Below, piece after piece: positions 27,228 through 39,600 of a stretch of DNA of 64,000 bases (the stretch's first letter is position 1; every line of letters starts with the position of its first letter). The notes beneath the pieces are model-generated. The model ran no database searches. It saw nothing but the letters and a program-made list of their open reading frames with translations, and was not told the DNA's origin. Made by a program: the position numbers and the translations under genes. Where the stretch lies: assembly GCF_022539315.1 (NCBI RefSeq), contig NC_066316.1:27529245-27593244 (forward strand). Direction: 5' to 3'. The stretch comes from Serinus canaria. Its lineage: Eukaryota > Chordata > Aves > Passeriformes > Fringillidae.

Positions 27228-27376
27228 GGAATAAAGTTGCTGACTTGTTGCTGACATGGGATTCTTTTCTCCATAGCACTTCTTTCTACATGCCACTGCA
27301 GTGTTCTGCGTGGACTCTCAACAGCATTGTCTAATCAGCCTTTTTTATTTCCTCCTCCTCTCCCCCACTCCTCCAG

Positions 27377-27481
27377 TCGGCATATGCTGTGTCAGTGCTC
27401 AGAGAGTGTGCTAAACTGCGACCTACAGATCCCACCGTTCCTCTTCTGGCTGCCAAGGTCTGCATTGGGTCACTGCACTGG
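27377..27481 (+). CDS. TTC7A: TTC7A exon F ([20 protein letters not shown]...)
   Basis: This 105-bp exon encodes 35 codons. It begins [20 protein letters not shown] and ends [11 protein letters not shown], at about human residues 430-464. It holds a TPR helix A ([15 protein letters not shown]) with the usual DPT turn, then a helix B ([13 protein letters not shown]). GKSAYAV across the E-F junction matches TTC7A rather than TTC7B (GKSARAV). The acceptor CTCCTCCAG sits behind a long C/T tract and the donor is TGG|GTAAGC. It is symmetric phase 0, and it ends exactly where the LEE motif of the next repeat begins. Confidence 0.97.
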
Positions 27482-30400
27482 GTAAGCAAGCTGATGCAAT
27501 TCTTATTATGTAACAGATTAGGTGCTGCAGTGACAGTGCCACAGTGTAGTTGCAGTGGGGAGAAAGGGAATCCCTGCTAAAATCATACACACACATGTGC
27601 CCTTTATAAAAAATGAAAATCTCTGCAAGAAATTTTGCAGTGAGTCATTAAAATGTATTTTGCTGGCACATTGAAGAAAGGAGGAGGGGAGAAAGACATA
27701 ACAGCCATTCTGAGGACTGCTGCTTCAACTGAGTGTCACATTGAATCAGCCACTCTTGTAGCCCCTGCAGGACACAAGTTAATAGTTATAAGTAGACTGT
27801 TAGATAGTTCAGCTCTGCTGGACAACTCAGTCCTTTGTTCTTGAAGTTGCTGTGTCAATGTTTTGTGTTCTGGATGTGTTAATGTACGCCCCAGAAGCAG
27901 AGTGGGAGTGGAAGTTGTGCCCGTGAAATTCTTGTTATCCAAAGGAGCAGAAACATCTGTCACTCTTTTTCTACTTAGTTTAATTAACTGAATGGCAGCC
28001 TGCTGTTCTCACCTGTCCTCACCACGAGGTGTCCCTGCAGTCAGTGAAGGATTACAATTGCTGAACTGAAGTAGAACAAGATTCAAGAAAACATGAAAGA
28101 AAATACCAGAATAATCTGCACAGATCTTGGAGAAAAGTTGTAGAAGCCAGCTTGCTGTTGTGTTGTTCCCTTACTCCACCTTCCCACTTTCTGCATCCCT
28201 GTCTGATGAAAGCTGCTGTTCAGCTAAACTTGTGTATCAGTTTACACCACCATCAGGGAGGGTGTCTGGTTATGGAAGTTTTTGAAAGAACGACACTGTT
28301 CAAACTGTAATGGTTAAGTGTATATGTGAGTCAGCAAAAGCTGGGCAGCATCTTTTTATAGGAAAAACCTTCAAGTCTGAGGACCTTCAGGGAATCCTTG
28401 CTGAACTGCCCAACCTACTTCTGCTCTACATTTGGAGCAATTTAACTCTCTTGTACCCACAGCTCAGTCTCTAAATTCTGAAGGCTGAAAGTCATTCAGT
28501 GATGTATAAAAAGATTCACAGTGAATGTTATTTTTTAAAATAAAGTAAATAAGGTTATTTTGGATTCTTAGAGATGTTAAAGCAGTGTGAAAGGGAGGCA
28601 TTACAGCTGTGTTGAGTGTTGTTCTTAGCATGTCTGATGAAGTTTTCAACGCACAGCTATAATATAAAAATACCTCGTTACTTTGAAAAGACAATGAGAC
28701 TGTAACTCAATTCCACCTTGGGCAATACAGTATGTCCAGACTTCTCATACATGACAGAGCTGATAAAACAACTGGCTAACCCTAAAAAGTAGGAAAGGCA
28801 AGGGAAGAAGGGAAAAATGAGCTGGTTTTGATTATTTCAAAACAAGAGGATTTTTTCTTCAATGTACTGCTTTTTTATTGTGTGAAATGCTTTTCAGTGT
28901 TATTCAGTCAGACCCTGGCTCAAAACTGGGGGTATTATGAAATAAAATCATGATTTCACAATAGGGCAATTTTACTGCAGTTATCTAGAGCATAGCCTTA
29001 TGAACTAAAACCAAATTAAAAAATATTCCTTTTTCCATTCCTTTCAGTCAGTGGCCTATGCTTTACCCTCATAGCAAACTTGATGATAGTATAGAAGGGT
29101 TTTAATTAAGGGGAGTCTGAGGGAAATCAGATCATCTTTTAAAAGAAATGAAATGATAGGTTCCCACATCTCTCAGTCAAAGGGGTGCTTTTGATATTAC
29201 TGGCAGACTCCTGTGCCTAATAAAGACCTTCCTGCTTAGCAGAGCTCTTTTTCTAAATGTCATCCTTATAGTAATTATTTGCATTTAAATTACATGGCAA
29301 TCAAATCAGAATTGAATAATTTAAACTGGAAGTTAACAGGCTGATCAATGCCAGTATAAATAGAAAGCAAGATCGACATGGGACAGGAACAGTCTAATGG
29401 ACAAATATTAGCAGTTACAAATATTCAAATATATCTTCCTTTTCAGAACATATAAAATATGTTTAATTTTTCAATTAGGAAATATATCTGTGTACTTGAT
29501 TGCTGGCTGAGTAGGAAAAGGGTGAACTCAGATCACCATTTATTCAAATGAAACAGCTAATTTATATCCTGCATCTGTCTACTGTGTGGTGCAGTATTGT
29601 AGCCAGTTTGTTTATAGCCCATGGGCAAGCAGTACTTTAGTCTTCTTGCAGCTACTAGCAATAAAAAAAAACCCCAAAATACAACATTTATGCAAATGGA
29701 TAATTACAGAATGTCATGAGCAGCACAGAGCAGTTTCTTTCATGATTAATTTACTGATCACTTAAGTCATTTTGCTGGCTTTGTACATAGTGTTTCAGCA
29801 TACTTTAAGAGCAGGGAAAACAGAAAATTAATTGAAATGTACTATAGTGATTTACAACATTGAGGATGCTCTGATCACATCTATGAAATAATCTCTCAGT
29901 GCAGAACAAATCAAAGTGAAAATGTGGATGCATTCATCCAGTGCCATGCAAATCAATATACAGCAGAGTCTGATGCAGAAAAGAGCTGAGCCTCCCCCAG
30001 CTTCTGTTGTGGCAGTATGACTAGATCATTAACTGATGTTAGTTGGCAGTACTCTGCTGGCATGTTAGGGGTACTATGCTGGCTTACATCAGATGATCTG
30101 CCCCATCAACTGCTAGCTTTTAGGATTGGGCCTGCAGTAAACCACTGAGTGGTATAAGCAGTGTTTAGGCTACCTTTTTCAGAATTAGACATTTTCAAAA
30201 ACAAAAATAAAAAAAATCCACTGTAAACAATCAGAACTTCATTAATTCTATAGCTTGAGCCAGTAGACTTGAAGGACTGGAAAAGCTTCAAAATGAATGC
30301 ACATATGTAAACTACATTTGTATGGTCAGGATGCAGTCAAGCCTGTACAGCAAAGTTGGAACTTCTGTATTGTATCTAAACCATTACACAGGTGCTTTAA

Positions 30401-33400
30401 ATGTTTTTGTAGTAGGCTCAGAATTCCTTTTGAGGCAATATGCTGCTAAGCCTTCCAGCTTGCTGGGGTTTCAGCACAGCAGTTTGCTGGACTTGCACAT
30501 GGATGATTCTATCAAGCAATCACAAAACCCATTTGTGTTTAGCCAGCTGTCTTTTAGCTTTCCAGAATGCACTGTGAAGTCTTTGACTATTGTAGGTCAG
30601 AGTATTGTTTTAAATTTCCATAGAAGAGTTGAGGTAGCTTGCGCTGGAATATGTCCGTACTGAGGTTGCTTTGCCTTGCTCCACTGTAAATTCAGAGTTC
30701 TGCTCACTAAAAGGCTTGCTGCAATTTCCTCTTTCACTCAGCCTTCCCTGGCATGGTCTCAGCTGAATGCTCACTTGCCTATTTTGGCAATGACTTTGAG
30801 TTGCAGTATGAGTTGATGGTTTTAATATTTTAATAGTACAGTTCTGTGAATTTCACTACTAATCTAGGTTCTCCAGGATGCTGTTATGGCAGGTATTATG
30901 AAAATACTAAAAATGGAACTTCCTACACACAAGCCTTAAATATGGAATTTCTCCATTTTTTGGAGCCTTATTTGAGGTATTTAGGGTTCTGATGCTTTCT
31001 TTTATCCTTTACTCAATTGATTTCAATGGAGGCATGTTGAAAATATTGTAAATGCACATAGAGCAAAATGGACTGTAGTCCTAGGATAGGCTTGAATCTT
31101 CTAGAACTTTGCTGTGACAAAAAGCAGGAAGACATGAGGCATGTCTATCATTTTAATTACTCCACAGTTGATATAATAGTCTGCAGCTGATATAATAGCA
31201 ATAGTGGTGGTGTGCTAAACTTGTGTAGCATCAAATGATGCCAGTATTATCAGCTAATACAAGCTTTTCAAAGGACTTTGTCCCATGACAAAAGCTGCAG
31301 CACAGGATGGTGCTGTACCTCATATCTCCCTAATTTCTTTGAACTAGTATGCGCAGCCAAGTGCTCTACTGCAGCACTTTGCTGGGAAGACAGAGATCAT
31401 GCCATCAGTCAGGGATAGGGAGAAGTGGTAGGCCAGGGCAGACTGTGCATGGAGTCACAAAAACTGAGTGGGACATGCCATGAGGTCAGGACGTCATGGT
31501 ATGTGTTTGTGTGAGGGGGGTTGGCAGGATGTAGATTTAGAGCTGCATACTTTTGAGGTAACAGCTTACCATTCATTACTTTCACAGAGCACTTAATCAG
31601 AGAGTGCTCCTCTCCCCTTCTGTCTGATGTTGACCCTGCCACTATAGATAATAAATGCTGTGCATGTGCTGGTACCCAGTCATGTAGGAGCTCTGGAGTC
31701 ACCTGGAAATGCATAGGTCATAGTGCAGTATGAATAATATTAAAAGATGATATTAGTCCTAATTACTGGAGTTACTCTGCCTGCTGACAGACATCTGAGA
31801 GGATCAGCATCATCAGAGTGAGAGGCTGCTGAGAAAGCAGGGAAGGGCAAGGAGCTACTAGGTATTTCTTATGTCTTTTAAAAGATATTCTTGATTACAT
31901 CACCACTTCTGTTCTGGGGCAATCCCATGGGTTTTCGACATTAAAAATGACCAATAATTTTGTCTTCAATACATCGCCTTTGTAAACAAACCACTTTAGC
32001 TACAGTGGAGGAAAGGCCTGAGTATTCCTAAGTGCTGGGGGCTGAGTTTACAGGCTAAATTGGTGGGCTTAACAATGGTGACAGAGAGAGCAAATGCTGA
32101 CTAGACCAGCAATAGAAAGCACAGGAGGTTTTTTTTTACTGACGTACATAACATGATTGGCTTTGTGTGCTGTAAACAGCTCTGGGACAAAACCTTTCAT
32201 TAGACTATGCCTTATGGACCACTTTCTTCCTATGCATTTTTCCTCACATCATTCTCATTTCACTATATTTATATTCTTCTCTCTGAATTAGTCTCTATAG
32301 CTACAACCCAGTGTAATTAAAATGCTAAGGGGTCGATTCAACTAAATAACATCATGTGTAATTTTGTATACATACCCATTCTGTGGGATTTTGATCTCTT
32401 AAGTGCTTGGGTATTGTTCTGTGTCATGGGTGTCCAAATTCACCTGCTTCATGAACCTTGTCTGCTGTCCTAAGTCCAGTGTCATTTGATGTATTTCCTG
32501 CCTCTTCCTTGGTGTGCTCCTCTTTTTGGCACAATGAAACGCTGTTTTCATCCTGCGTTCATCATTGATTTGTTTGTCCTTAGTTACTCTAAATGTGTGC
32601 AGGTTGGAAGTGCAATTTCTGCTTAGTCCTGCAAGCTGTTGATTCAGTGGGGTAGGGCTTGAGCTTTTCTAAAAACAATCTGGGTGGCAGTTGGACACCA
32701 GCTGGGTGGCATTAAGCCAGGGGACAGCACCTGCTGTTCTCCACTCCCTTGTCAGTATGCCTCCGGGCTTGGCTTGAGCACACACCAAAACCTGTGGCCA
32801 AATAACAGTGGTGGCTGGAACAGCCACTCTCTGTACCAGGGGAATCATCCCTCAGGGATGGCACAGCTAGCAACTGTTCTTTTTCTTTCAAATATGAAGA
32901 AGGAAGTGAAAGGGGAAAAAAAGCCGAACCAACCCCAGAGTATTGTCATCTCATTGGTGTCAGTTCACAGTTTGGCAGCCTGTCTCTCTCCAGGTGCCAG
33001 GTGTTTGCTTTCTGCTGTGGTAGAAGGGTTGCTTAGCTAGTGGTTCCAGGTGCCTCCTGACACTTCATATAGCTGGAGTTCAAAATGCAGAAAGTTCTTC
33101 TTAGGTTGTTTTTCCCCCAGGTTGTCTTTCTTCCATGCAAGTTTTGGAGGCAGGGAGCTTTGTCTCCACCAGCTTTTCTGTGCAAAGTATGTAGAAAAAT
33201 GTTAGAACAGTAAGGGCCAGATTGGAGGGAGGGCTTTGAGACTTCATTTTTTGTTGCTTCTAAGATAATAACATAGTAGGCCTTCCCTCCTCCCTTTCTC
33301 ATCTCCACAGAACAGACTGAAGACACCCCATATCCTTAAGGACCTCACAGACACAGCTTTACTGGCAGATCACAGCTCAGGCTCACTGCTGGTCCCTCAC

Positions 33401-33446
33401 TTGCGTGCATGGAGAGGGAGCTTTTATCCAGACGCAGTCTGGTAGT

Positions 33447-33540
33447 CCTTGCAGTTTAGTTGGTTACCCCAAGTGTGTCCCTAGGGGGTTGTTCCTGTTT
33501 CAGGTAGTACTTTCCAGATTCACAGTTGACTAGGCCATCT
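33447..33540. repeat. Unidentified dispersed repeat, copy 1
   Basis: It starts with the 16-mer CTTGCAGTTTAGTTGG, which is identical in copy 2 at 34682-34770. The match continues in diverged form through GTTCCTGT and TTCCAG, with TCACAGTTGA here against TCACAGCTGA in copy 2. I do not recognise the family. Confidence 0.55.
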
Positions 33541-34384
33541 GCAAGGCTGATGCACTGGGGAGCTGAAACCTCACATTGGGTGATGTGAGTGAAAGGTTTG
33601 GCTTTTCACACTTGCCCTGAATGACTGAAGAGTAGGAGAATGGTAGAAGAGGGGGCAGATAGCTGCCACAGCAGGGCTGGCAGGAGAAGTGTCTGAGTGC
33701 TGTAAGAAGGAAAAGTAAATGTTCTCATAAACAGAACCAGCTGTGCTGGAGTTTGTGAGGCCCCTTATTTTCAAAGCAGTCTTCAGCTGACCTAGGTTTG
33801 CATTCATAAGAATCTTTGTGGCTGGTCAAAGTGCCATTAGTGTTTAGTTTGAATAAATGGTCACAAGAATGTTCTAGAAGTGCTGTTTCAGCCACTCTGA
33901 AAAGTTATGGTTTTAATTATTCATTCACTAGATTATTCTGATACTGACAGGTGGCCCTGGTAACTGGCAGGCAGGAAGGCTGAATGGTGCACTACTAATT
34001 CGTGCAGTATAGGTACTTCCAGTCAGAAACTGGAATTACTATCAGGTGACCATTCAGAGAAACAATGGAACAAAATCTCTCCAATTTTACATGTCTTCAT
34101 TTCAGCTTCAAAATTTTCATTCAGTCTTTTTTTCCATACACTCTACCCGCCCCTACTCTTGTTCACTAGTCATTAGAATACCTTGTAGAGTTCTTTTCTT
34201 TATCTAATGGAGACTTCTTGGATGAAAGTGTGTGTGGGGAGAAGAGGAGAAACAATAAAGAAAGAGAGTGGGAATGTAGCTGTTCATGGTGGCAAAGAGG
34301 TGCATAATGAATTTTCAAGCTGCAGAGGTTTCATGTCTTATGTAAAAGTTTCTGAGAGATGAAGAATTTAGTTATAATATAGGA

Positions 34385-34460
34385 GGGGTTTTTGTTGTTC
34401 ATTTGTGGGGTTTTTTTTGTTTTTTGGGGTTTTTTGGTTTGGGTTTTTTTGGGTTTTTTC
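34385..34460 (+). repeat. G/T-only low-complexity tract
   Basis: This is almost entirely G and T, with alternating T runs and GGGG or GGG blocks (four main G runs at about 34407, 34426, 34441 and 34451). The loops are too long for a canonical quadruplex motif, but the strand asymmetry is marked. Confidence 0.8.
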
Positions 34461-34681
34461 CATGTGGCAAGTCATTGCCCATTTCTTCCATTGTCCTAGG
34501 CTCTGGTCCAGGACACATTTCAGTATTTGGCAGGGAAGCTGGTAGGGCTACTGACAGGTTAAGAAATCAGAAATAAATCTCAGTCTTGCTGATGTTGATC
34601 AGACTTTAAGGGTGTTATCTCAGCATTGCTGAAGTAGGTGGGACTATTTGGTAGGCTTTGGATTATGCCCTCAAAGACAGG

Positions 34682-34770
34682 TCTTGCAGTTTAGTTGGCA
34701 AGTCCCAGTATTCCGCAGGAGGTGTTCCTGTGTCGCTTAGTGGCTTCCAGTCACAGCTGATGGGGCAATG
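34682..34770. repeat. Unidentified dispersed repeat, copy 2
   Basis: Same orientation as copy 1, 1.2 kb downstream. They share an exact 16-mer and then alignable but diverged sequence. The spacing suggests independent insertions or an old local duplication. Confidence 0.55.
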
Positions 34771-36518
34771 AGCAGCTCTAATGCTTTCACAGTGCTTTCA
34801 GGAAAGGGTTTGATGGTAACATACGTGTTGGTCGTTGGACTGACTGATCTGAGGTTTCAGAAAGTGGGGTATAATTGGTCTATATCTAGTTTGAATTCTG
34901 TGGCCTCGGAGTTACACCAGTGGGAAGAAATCCAAGCAGTGGAGATTTGCTTCTTCACTTGCACTTTTCAGCCTTTCTTCAGGTTTATGTTAAAAGTAAT
35001 TTTCTTCTAATGTTTGATATCTTCTAATAAACCCAGGTTATTTGTTTATGAAGCCATTTGTTGATGTTGTCACCTAAATGTTTTCAAGTTATGGGATTAG
35101 GAAGCTCATTGACAGGATGCTATATCAAGTCAAGTAGATTTTGTTCCTAGGTAGAGTATTAACAGATCACTGCAGAAGGCGAATTTCTTGTCTAATGGTG
35201 CATTTTAATTCCAGATTGTTATGGGTGAGTCATTTTAGATGTTAAGGAGCCATGAGATGCTGAAGTCTGACAATGCTGAGTATAAAGGAGGCACACATCC
35301 ACACTACTTGTGTCTAAACTAGCTGGATTTCCAACAAAAAAAGTACCTTCTCAAAATTAAACAACCCCCTACCATAAAGTCAGTTGTGATGTAATAAAGT
35401 TTCCAAAGGGAGGATTTGTCAGATAGTGTAATGTTGTCTGCTTCTTGATTAGGGATGACTCTGATTATGGTTGACAGGATCTGCATACTGTCTTGTACAG
35501 AAATGAGATCTTCCTGTAGGCTCTATCTTTCAGGCATTACTTAGAAGTTTTGCCAGTGTCTCTCTAACCTACACCTTTCAATGTATATACAGTGTACAGG
35601 TCTTTGTCTTTTCCGCTTAAATGGGTGAGTGATACTAATGAGAGTGTAAAGTTAGAAACACTCCATTCTGTAGTAATATTTAACTTAGTCTTTTTATTTG
35701 AAATTGGCAGTAATTCAGATTTTACAGTTGCTGATAGATATGTGTCGAAAGGAAGGCTGTGGAGAGTGGAAGTCTGTGATGTAGTGGAAGAGACCAGCTT
35801 ACATATTTCATCACTTTGGAGGCTGATCCTGAGAGATTGTGACTGCTCTCTCCTCCAATTTCTAGCTATAATATATAACACAACTTCAAGGAAATTGTGT
35901 CTTTGCAAAAGATGCAGAAAGTGGTTAGGGCAGCCAGAGCTGCCAAGGTAGTATGTTAGTTCAGATCAAAATTTGTGTCCTGAAATTTCTGCTTTCCTGT
36001 AGCAGCAGAACTTCAAGCAGCAGCTGAGAGCTTTCAATGAAGTTAGTGGTTTCTTGGTTTATTCTAATGTTTCAAAAGAAAGTAAAATTTGCTAAGGTTT
36101 AAAAAAATCAGAGAGCAAAACTGAATGGTTTTCCTTTGAAGGAAGAAACCTGTTAGACCTTTCAATGCCCTACTAGGATATCATATAAGTAGTCCAGCTG
36201 ATCCACCGTTTGCATTTTAGGCTGCATGATTGAAGTGTGCCTGAAGGAAACTATAAAATAAGATCGTGTCCTTGATTAATCTTAAAGATCAGGAAAGAGT
36301 TCGGGGTGCAAAACCCAAACTTTTCTTAAAACTACGCATGTGCACCAAGGTCTGCTAATCTGACCTTCTACATTGTCCTTTTTATGAGTGTTCACTGGGA
36401 TCACTGAAAGCCCTTGTGTGAATGGCTCTCAGATCACTTGCACGTAAGGCTAATGGTGAATTTTATGGGAGCAAATATAGAGGAAATGCCTATAAGTCTC
36501 AACCTACCTCTTTTGCAG

Positions 36519-36636
36519 CTGGAAGAAGGAGAACACTTTGCTAAAATGGTGATAGAGCTGGGTGAGGCTGCTGGAGAGTCCCTAGCAAAGGGTTACCTGG
36601 CGCTGGGCCTGACCTACAGCCTTCAAGCTACTGATG
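36519..36636 (+). CDS. TTC7A: TTC7A exon G ([20 protein letters not shown]...)
   Basis: This 118-bp exon reads [20 protein letters not shown], then [19 protein letters not shown], plus one base of a split Ala codon. It matches human [20 protein letters not shown] and [16 protein letters not shown] at about residues 465-503. It contributes one complete TPR helix pair; [13 protein letters not shown] is the typical B helix with small residues at the packing positions. The acceptor is TTTTGCAG and the donor ATG|GTGAGT. It starts in phase 0 and ends in phase 1. The frame is open for 105 bases upstream of the acceptor, from an ATG at 36414, and to 36716 downstream. Confidence 0.97.
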
Positions 36637-39600
36637 GTGAGTTACTTCTTTGTCAAGTGTGCTATATGGAGAGTATTTGTTCAAAGTCATCAGTGCAAGC
36701 AATGGGAATTTATTAGAAAATCTGCCTTCAGTGGTGACTAGACATGAAAAGCAATCAGATCACAAGATAAATGGGAACTGTTCACATGCTCAGAGAGCTT
36801 CTTCTGTGGTAATAAAAGTGAAGTTATTAGGTGAAGGAAGAAATGCAGGTCATTACTTAATGGGTGATAATCTGAGTGTAGCTGACAATGCTTGGTGTGT
36901 TTTACATGAATATTTGTAATACATTTTTTTCACTTAATTTACACAACAAAAAATCAAACTTTCCATCTGTTTTCATATTTTTGTCACCCACTCATAAATC
37001 ATAAAGAAATACAATCCAAGAACTGAAGTCAGAAATGCCTCACTTCAGTTCCTGGCATGATACTGATTCCCCACAGAGATTCAACCTCTCTGTGATGTCG
37101 TTTCTTTTACTTAGAAGTAAAAAAGATAAAAATATCTACCTCACTGGTACATGTGGATGTTGACTAGAAATTGACCACTGAATGTAAGAAGTATTTTATT
37201 TTAACTCTGCTTGCTTGGATCTTGAATGAGTGAACAAGGGGCTCCTGCAGATTTGGTGCTTTGTAGTTAGAAGGGCTTGAAGTGTTTGGGAGAGTTCTAG
37301 CTCTGACCTTCATGAAGCTCACAGGTGGGAACAGTCTTTGTTCATTCTGTGACTTCTAACATGGGTAGAACATATGTTCTAACACATTTTCTTTGAATAA
37401 TGGCTGAGCTGGTGTGTTTCCTAATCATTTTGGCAGTCCTGGCCTCATGCAAGCAATGGCTTTTCTGTCATAGATGTTCCACAGGAAAAAAACAACTTCT
37501 TCAAAGTTGATTCAGCAAAGAAACCTGAATCAAAGCTAAAATTACTCTATCATGTTATTATGGAATATGCAGGCCTTGCAACTTACACCAAAATTCTGCA
37601 AGGCATGTGTCTGAGAAAGTGTTCTTGTTCTCTTCAGTAGCACAAGTTGGTGTAGTTTTTCAGCCAGCCATATCTGATCAGCTGTTCTGAGAACTGCTTT
37701 TCATCTTGGAGGCTAACAGGCACTGCAACTGTCTCCAGTTCTCCATTTCTTTGTCTCAGAGTAGTTCTCCCTAGAAAGTTCATGTCAAAAATATGTCCTT
37801 CCTAGCCTGAACTTTGTCTTACATATATATTTTAAGTCCACTAGGAATAAAGTTCTACTTAACAGCCTAGTTTTTAAGGCATTTTGCCTAGATGTTGTTT
37901 AAACTGTTGTAAAGCTATACAAGATCCCATAGACTATTTTCAGGGATAGAAGGTTTTCCGTGTCAGCCCCTTATGATCTCTTTGTAAACTTCAGTATGAA
38001 AAGAAGGTGGTTTCTAAAGAATGGAGAGGCATGTACTGTACTCTAGCTCTAAAAATATTTTGGCTCAGCAAAATATGAGTTGGAAACTCTTTTTCTGGAA
38101 ACCTCCTGAGTTTTCAAGAGACTAGTTCAATATTGTGTCCTTTTTAATGTAAAACAAACAGTCTTCACAACAACTGCCTTGGATTATTTTCAGATTAGCC
38201 TCTGATTTATGTTTTGAAACAGTGGAATATATCTGCCTTCTCATATCTCTAGCCTTTAAGGCAACAGGACAAGTCACTCAATTATTGGAGGGAAGTAGGA
38301 AGATAATATTTCCATTCTGCACATTATATTTTAATAAAATGGATTAAGTTCTTCAAAAGCATACATATGATGGTCATGAATATGGAACTGTGTTTCACTA
38401 GAAAATGTCAAATTTGCACTAGCAAGACATTTTTCATTAACATTGTTAAAAAATAGCATCTGACAGTGAGGAAGCAAAGCTAGAACATGCTGAAAGACAG
38501 CAGTTCTGTGGTGTAATCCTGCCTCATGTTGTCAATCTTGTTCATGATTGTGTTTATACCAGTCCTTACTGATATATGCAGACAAGTCAAACATCTATGT
38601 GTGTGTATATATGAGATTCCTGTCACTTTCTAGTTGAGATGACTTTCAGTCAATCAGTATTTTCAATAGTAGCTAAGTGTTTCAGAGACATTTGACCAAT
38701 TGCCTTCAAAAGATTTCAGCCTTCCATCCAAGTTAGACTTTCTTATTTAATGAAACCTTCTAGTAATTATTTCTCCTCCTGTGTGACAAAGGCACTGAGG
38801 AGTCATATTAAAGCCTTTTCTTTGTGATTTGCAAAAAGCTCTGTAGGAAGTAAGATTTCCTGAAACTTATGCTGGAAAGCTTCCTTATTCTTAATGTTTA
38901 ATTACATGTTTCTTGAAATAAGTCTCATTGAAGTAGCTGAAAGATGTGTCCTCAGAGGAAGTCATTGACACTTTTACACTTTTGCCTCAGTCTTAGAAGC
39001 CCAAGCCTCCTGTGCATAGTTAATGTCCATTTTCTGCAGATCAGTTTCCAATGTCAGTTTTCAATGCCAACAGCAAACCATTCCTCTTCCTCCCATACTT
39101 CTAGATGTATTGTCAACTTTTCCTCCCTTAGGTCTGGTGAAGAATTCACTGAAGACAGGGAAAGGTGACATGAATTTACCAAAGGCTGAAGAGGAAAGAC
39201 TAGGTTGAGAATGTATTGTGAAATACAAGTGCTCTTCTTACCTCACAGATTGTGAAATCTTGGTAGATATAACAGTCCCTCATTCTTTTTTCAGAGATGA
39301 GTGTGCTGTATCTCTGTTTTCATTTAGAATTTTGGTAGAAGGTCATGGATCAGGGACTGAATTAGAAACTCATGCTATCAGTCTTTGTGGACTTTACAGT
39401 CCGTGTACTGACAGCACTGGTTAATGTTAAGCCTCCTCCCCCCTCCAATTTGTTCACTAAGAAGTGAATAAATTATTAGTGAAAAAACTTAGTCTTTGCT
39501 TTTGGAAATAACAGTGCATGCAATCTGTAATTATAATTCTGGGTGCTAAAATTGTATATTGTGCCATATTAGGTGTCTTAACACAAGGGAATAATTTCTG

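Larger units (their letters stand above)
27482..36518 (+). other. TTC7A: TTC7A intron F-G (9037 bp)
   Basis: Phase-0 GT-AG intron with no coding exon. It includes a GT-rich low-complexity stretch (34385-34460) and a diverged repeat pair (33447-33540 and 34682-34770). An AT-rich stretch around 29270-29480 holds many TTTAAAT and AATTA words and could be a conserved non-coding element, but that cannot be judged without an alignment. Confidence 0.82.
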
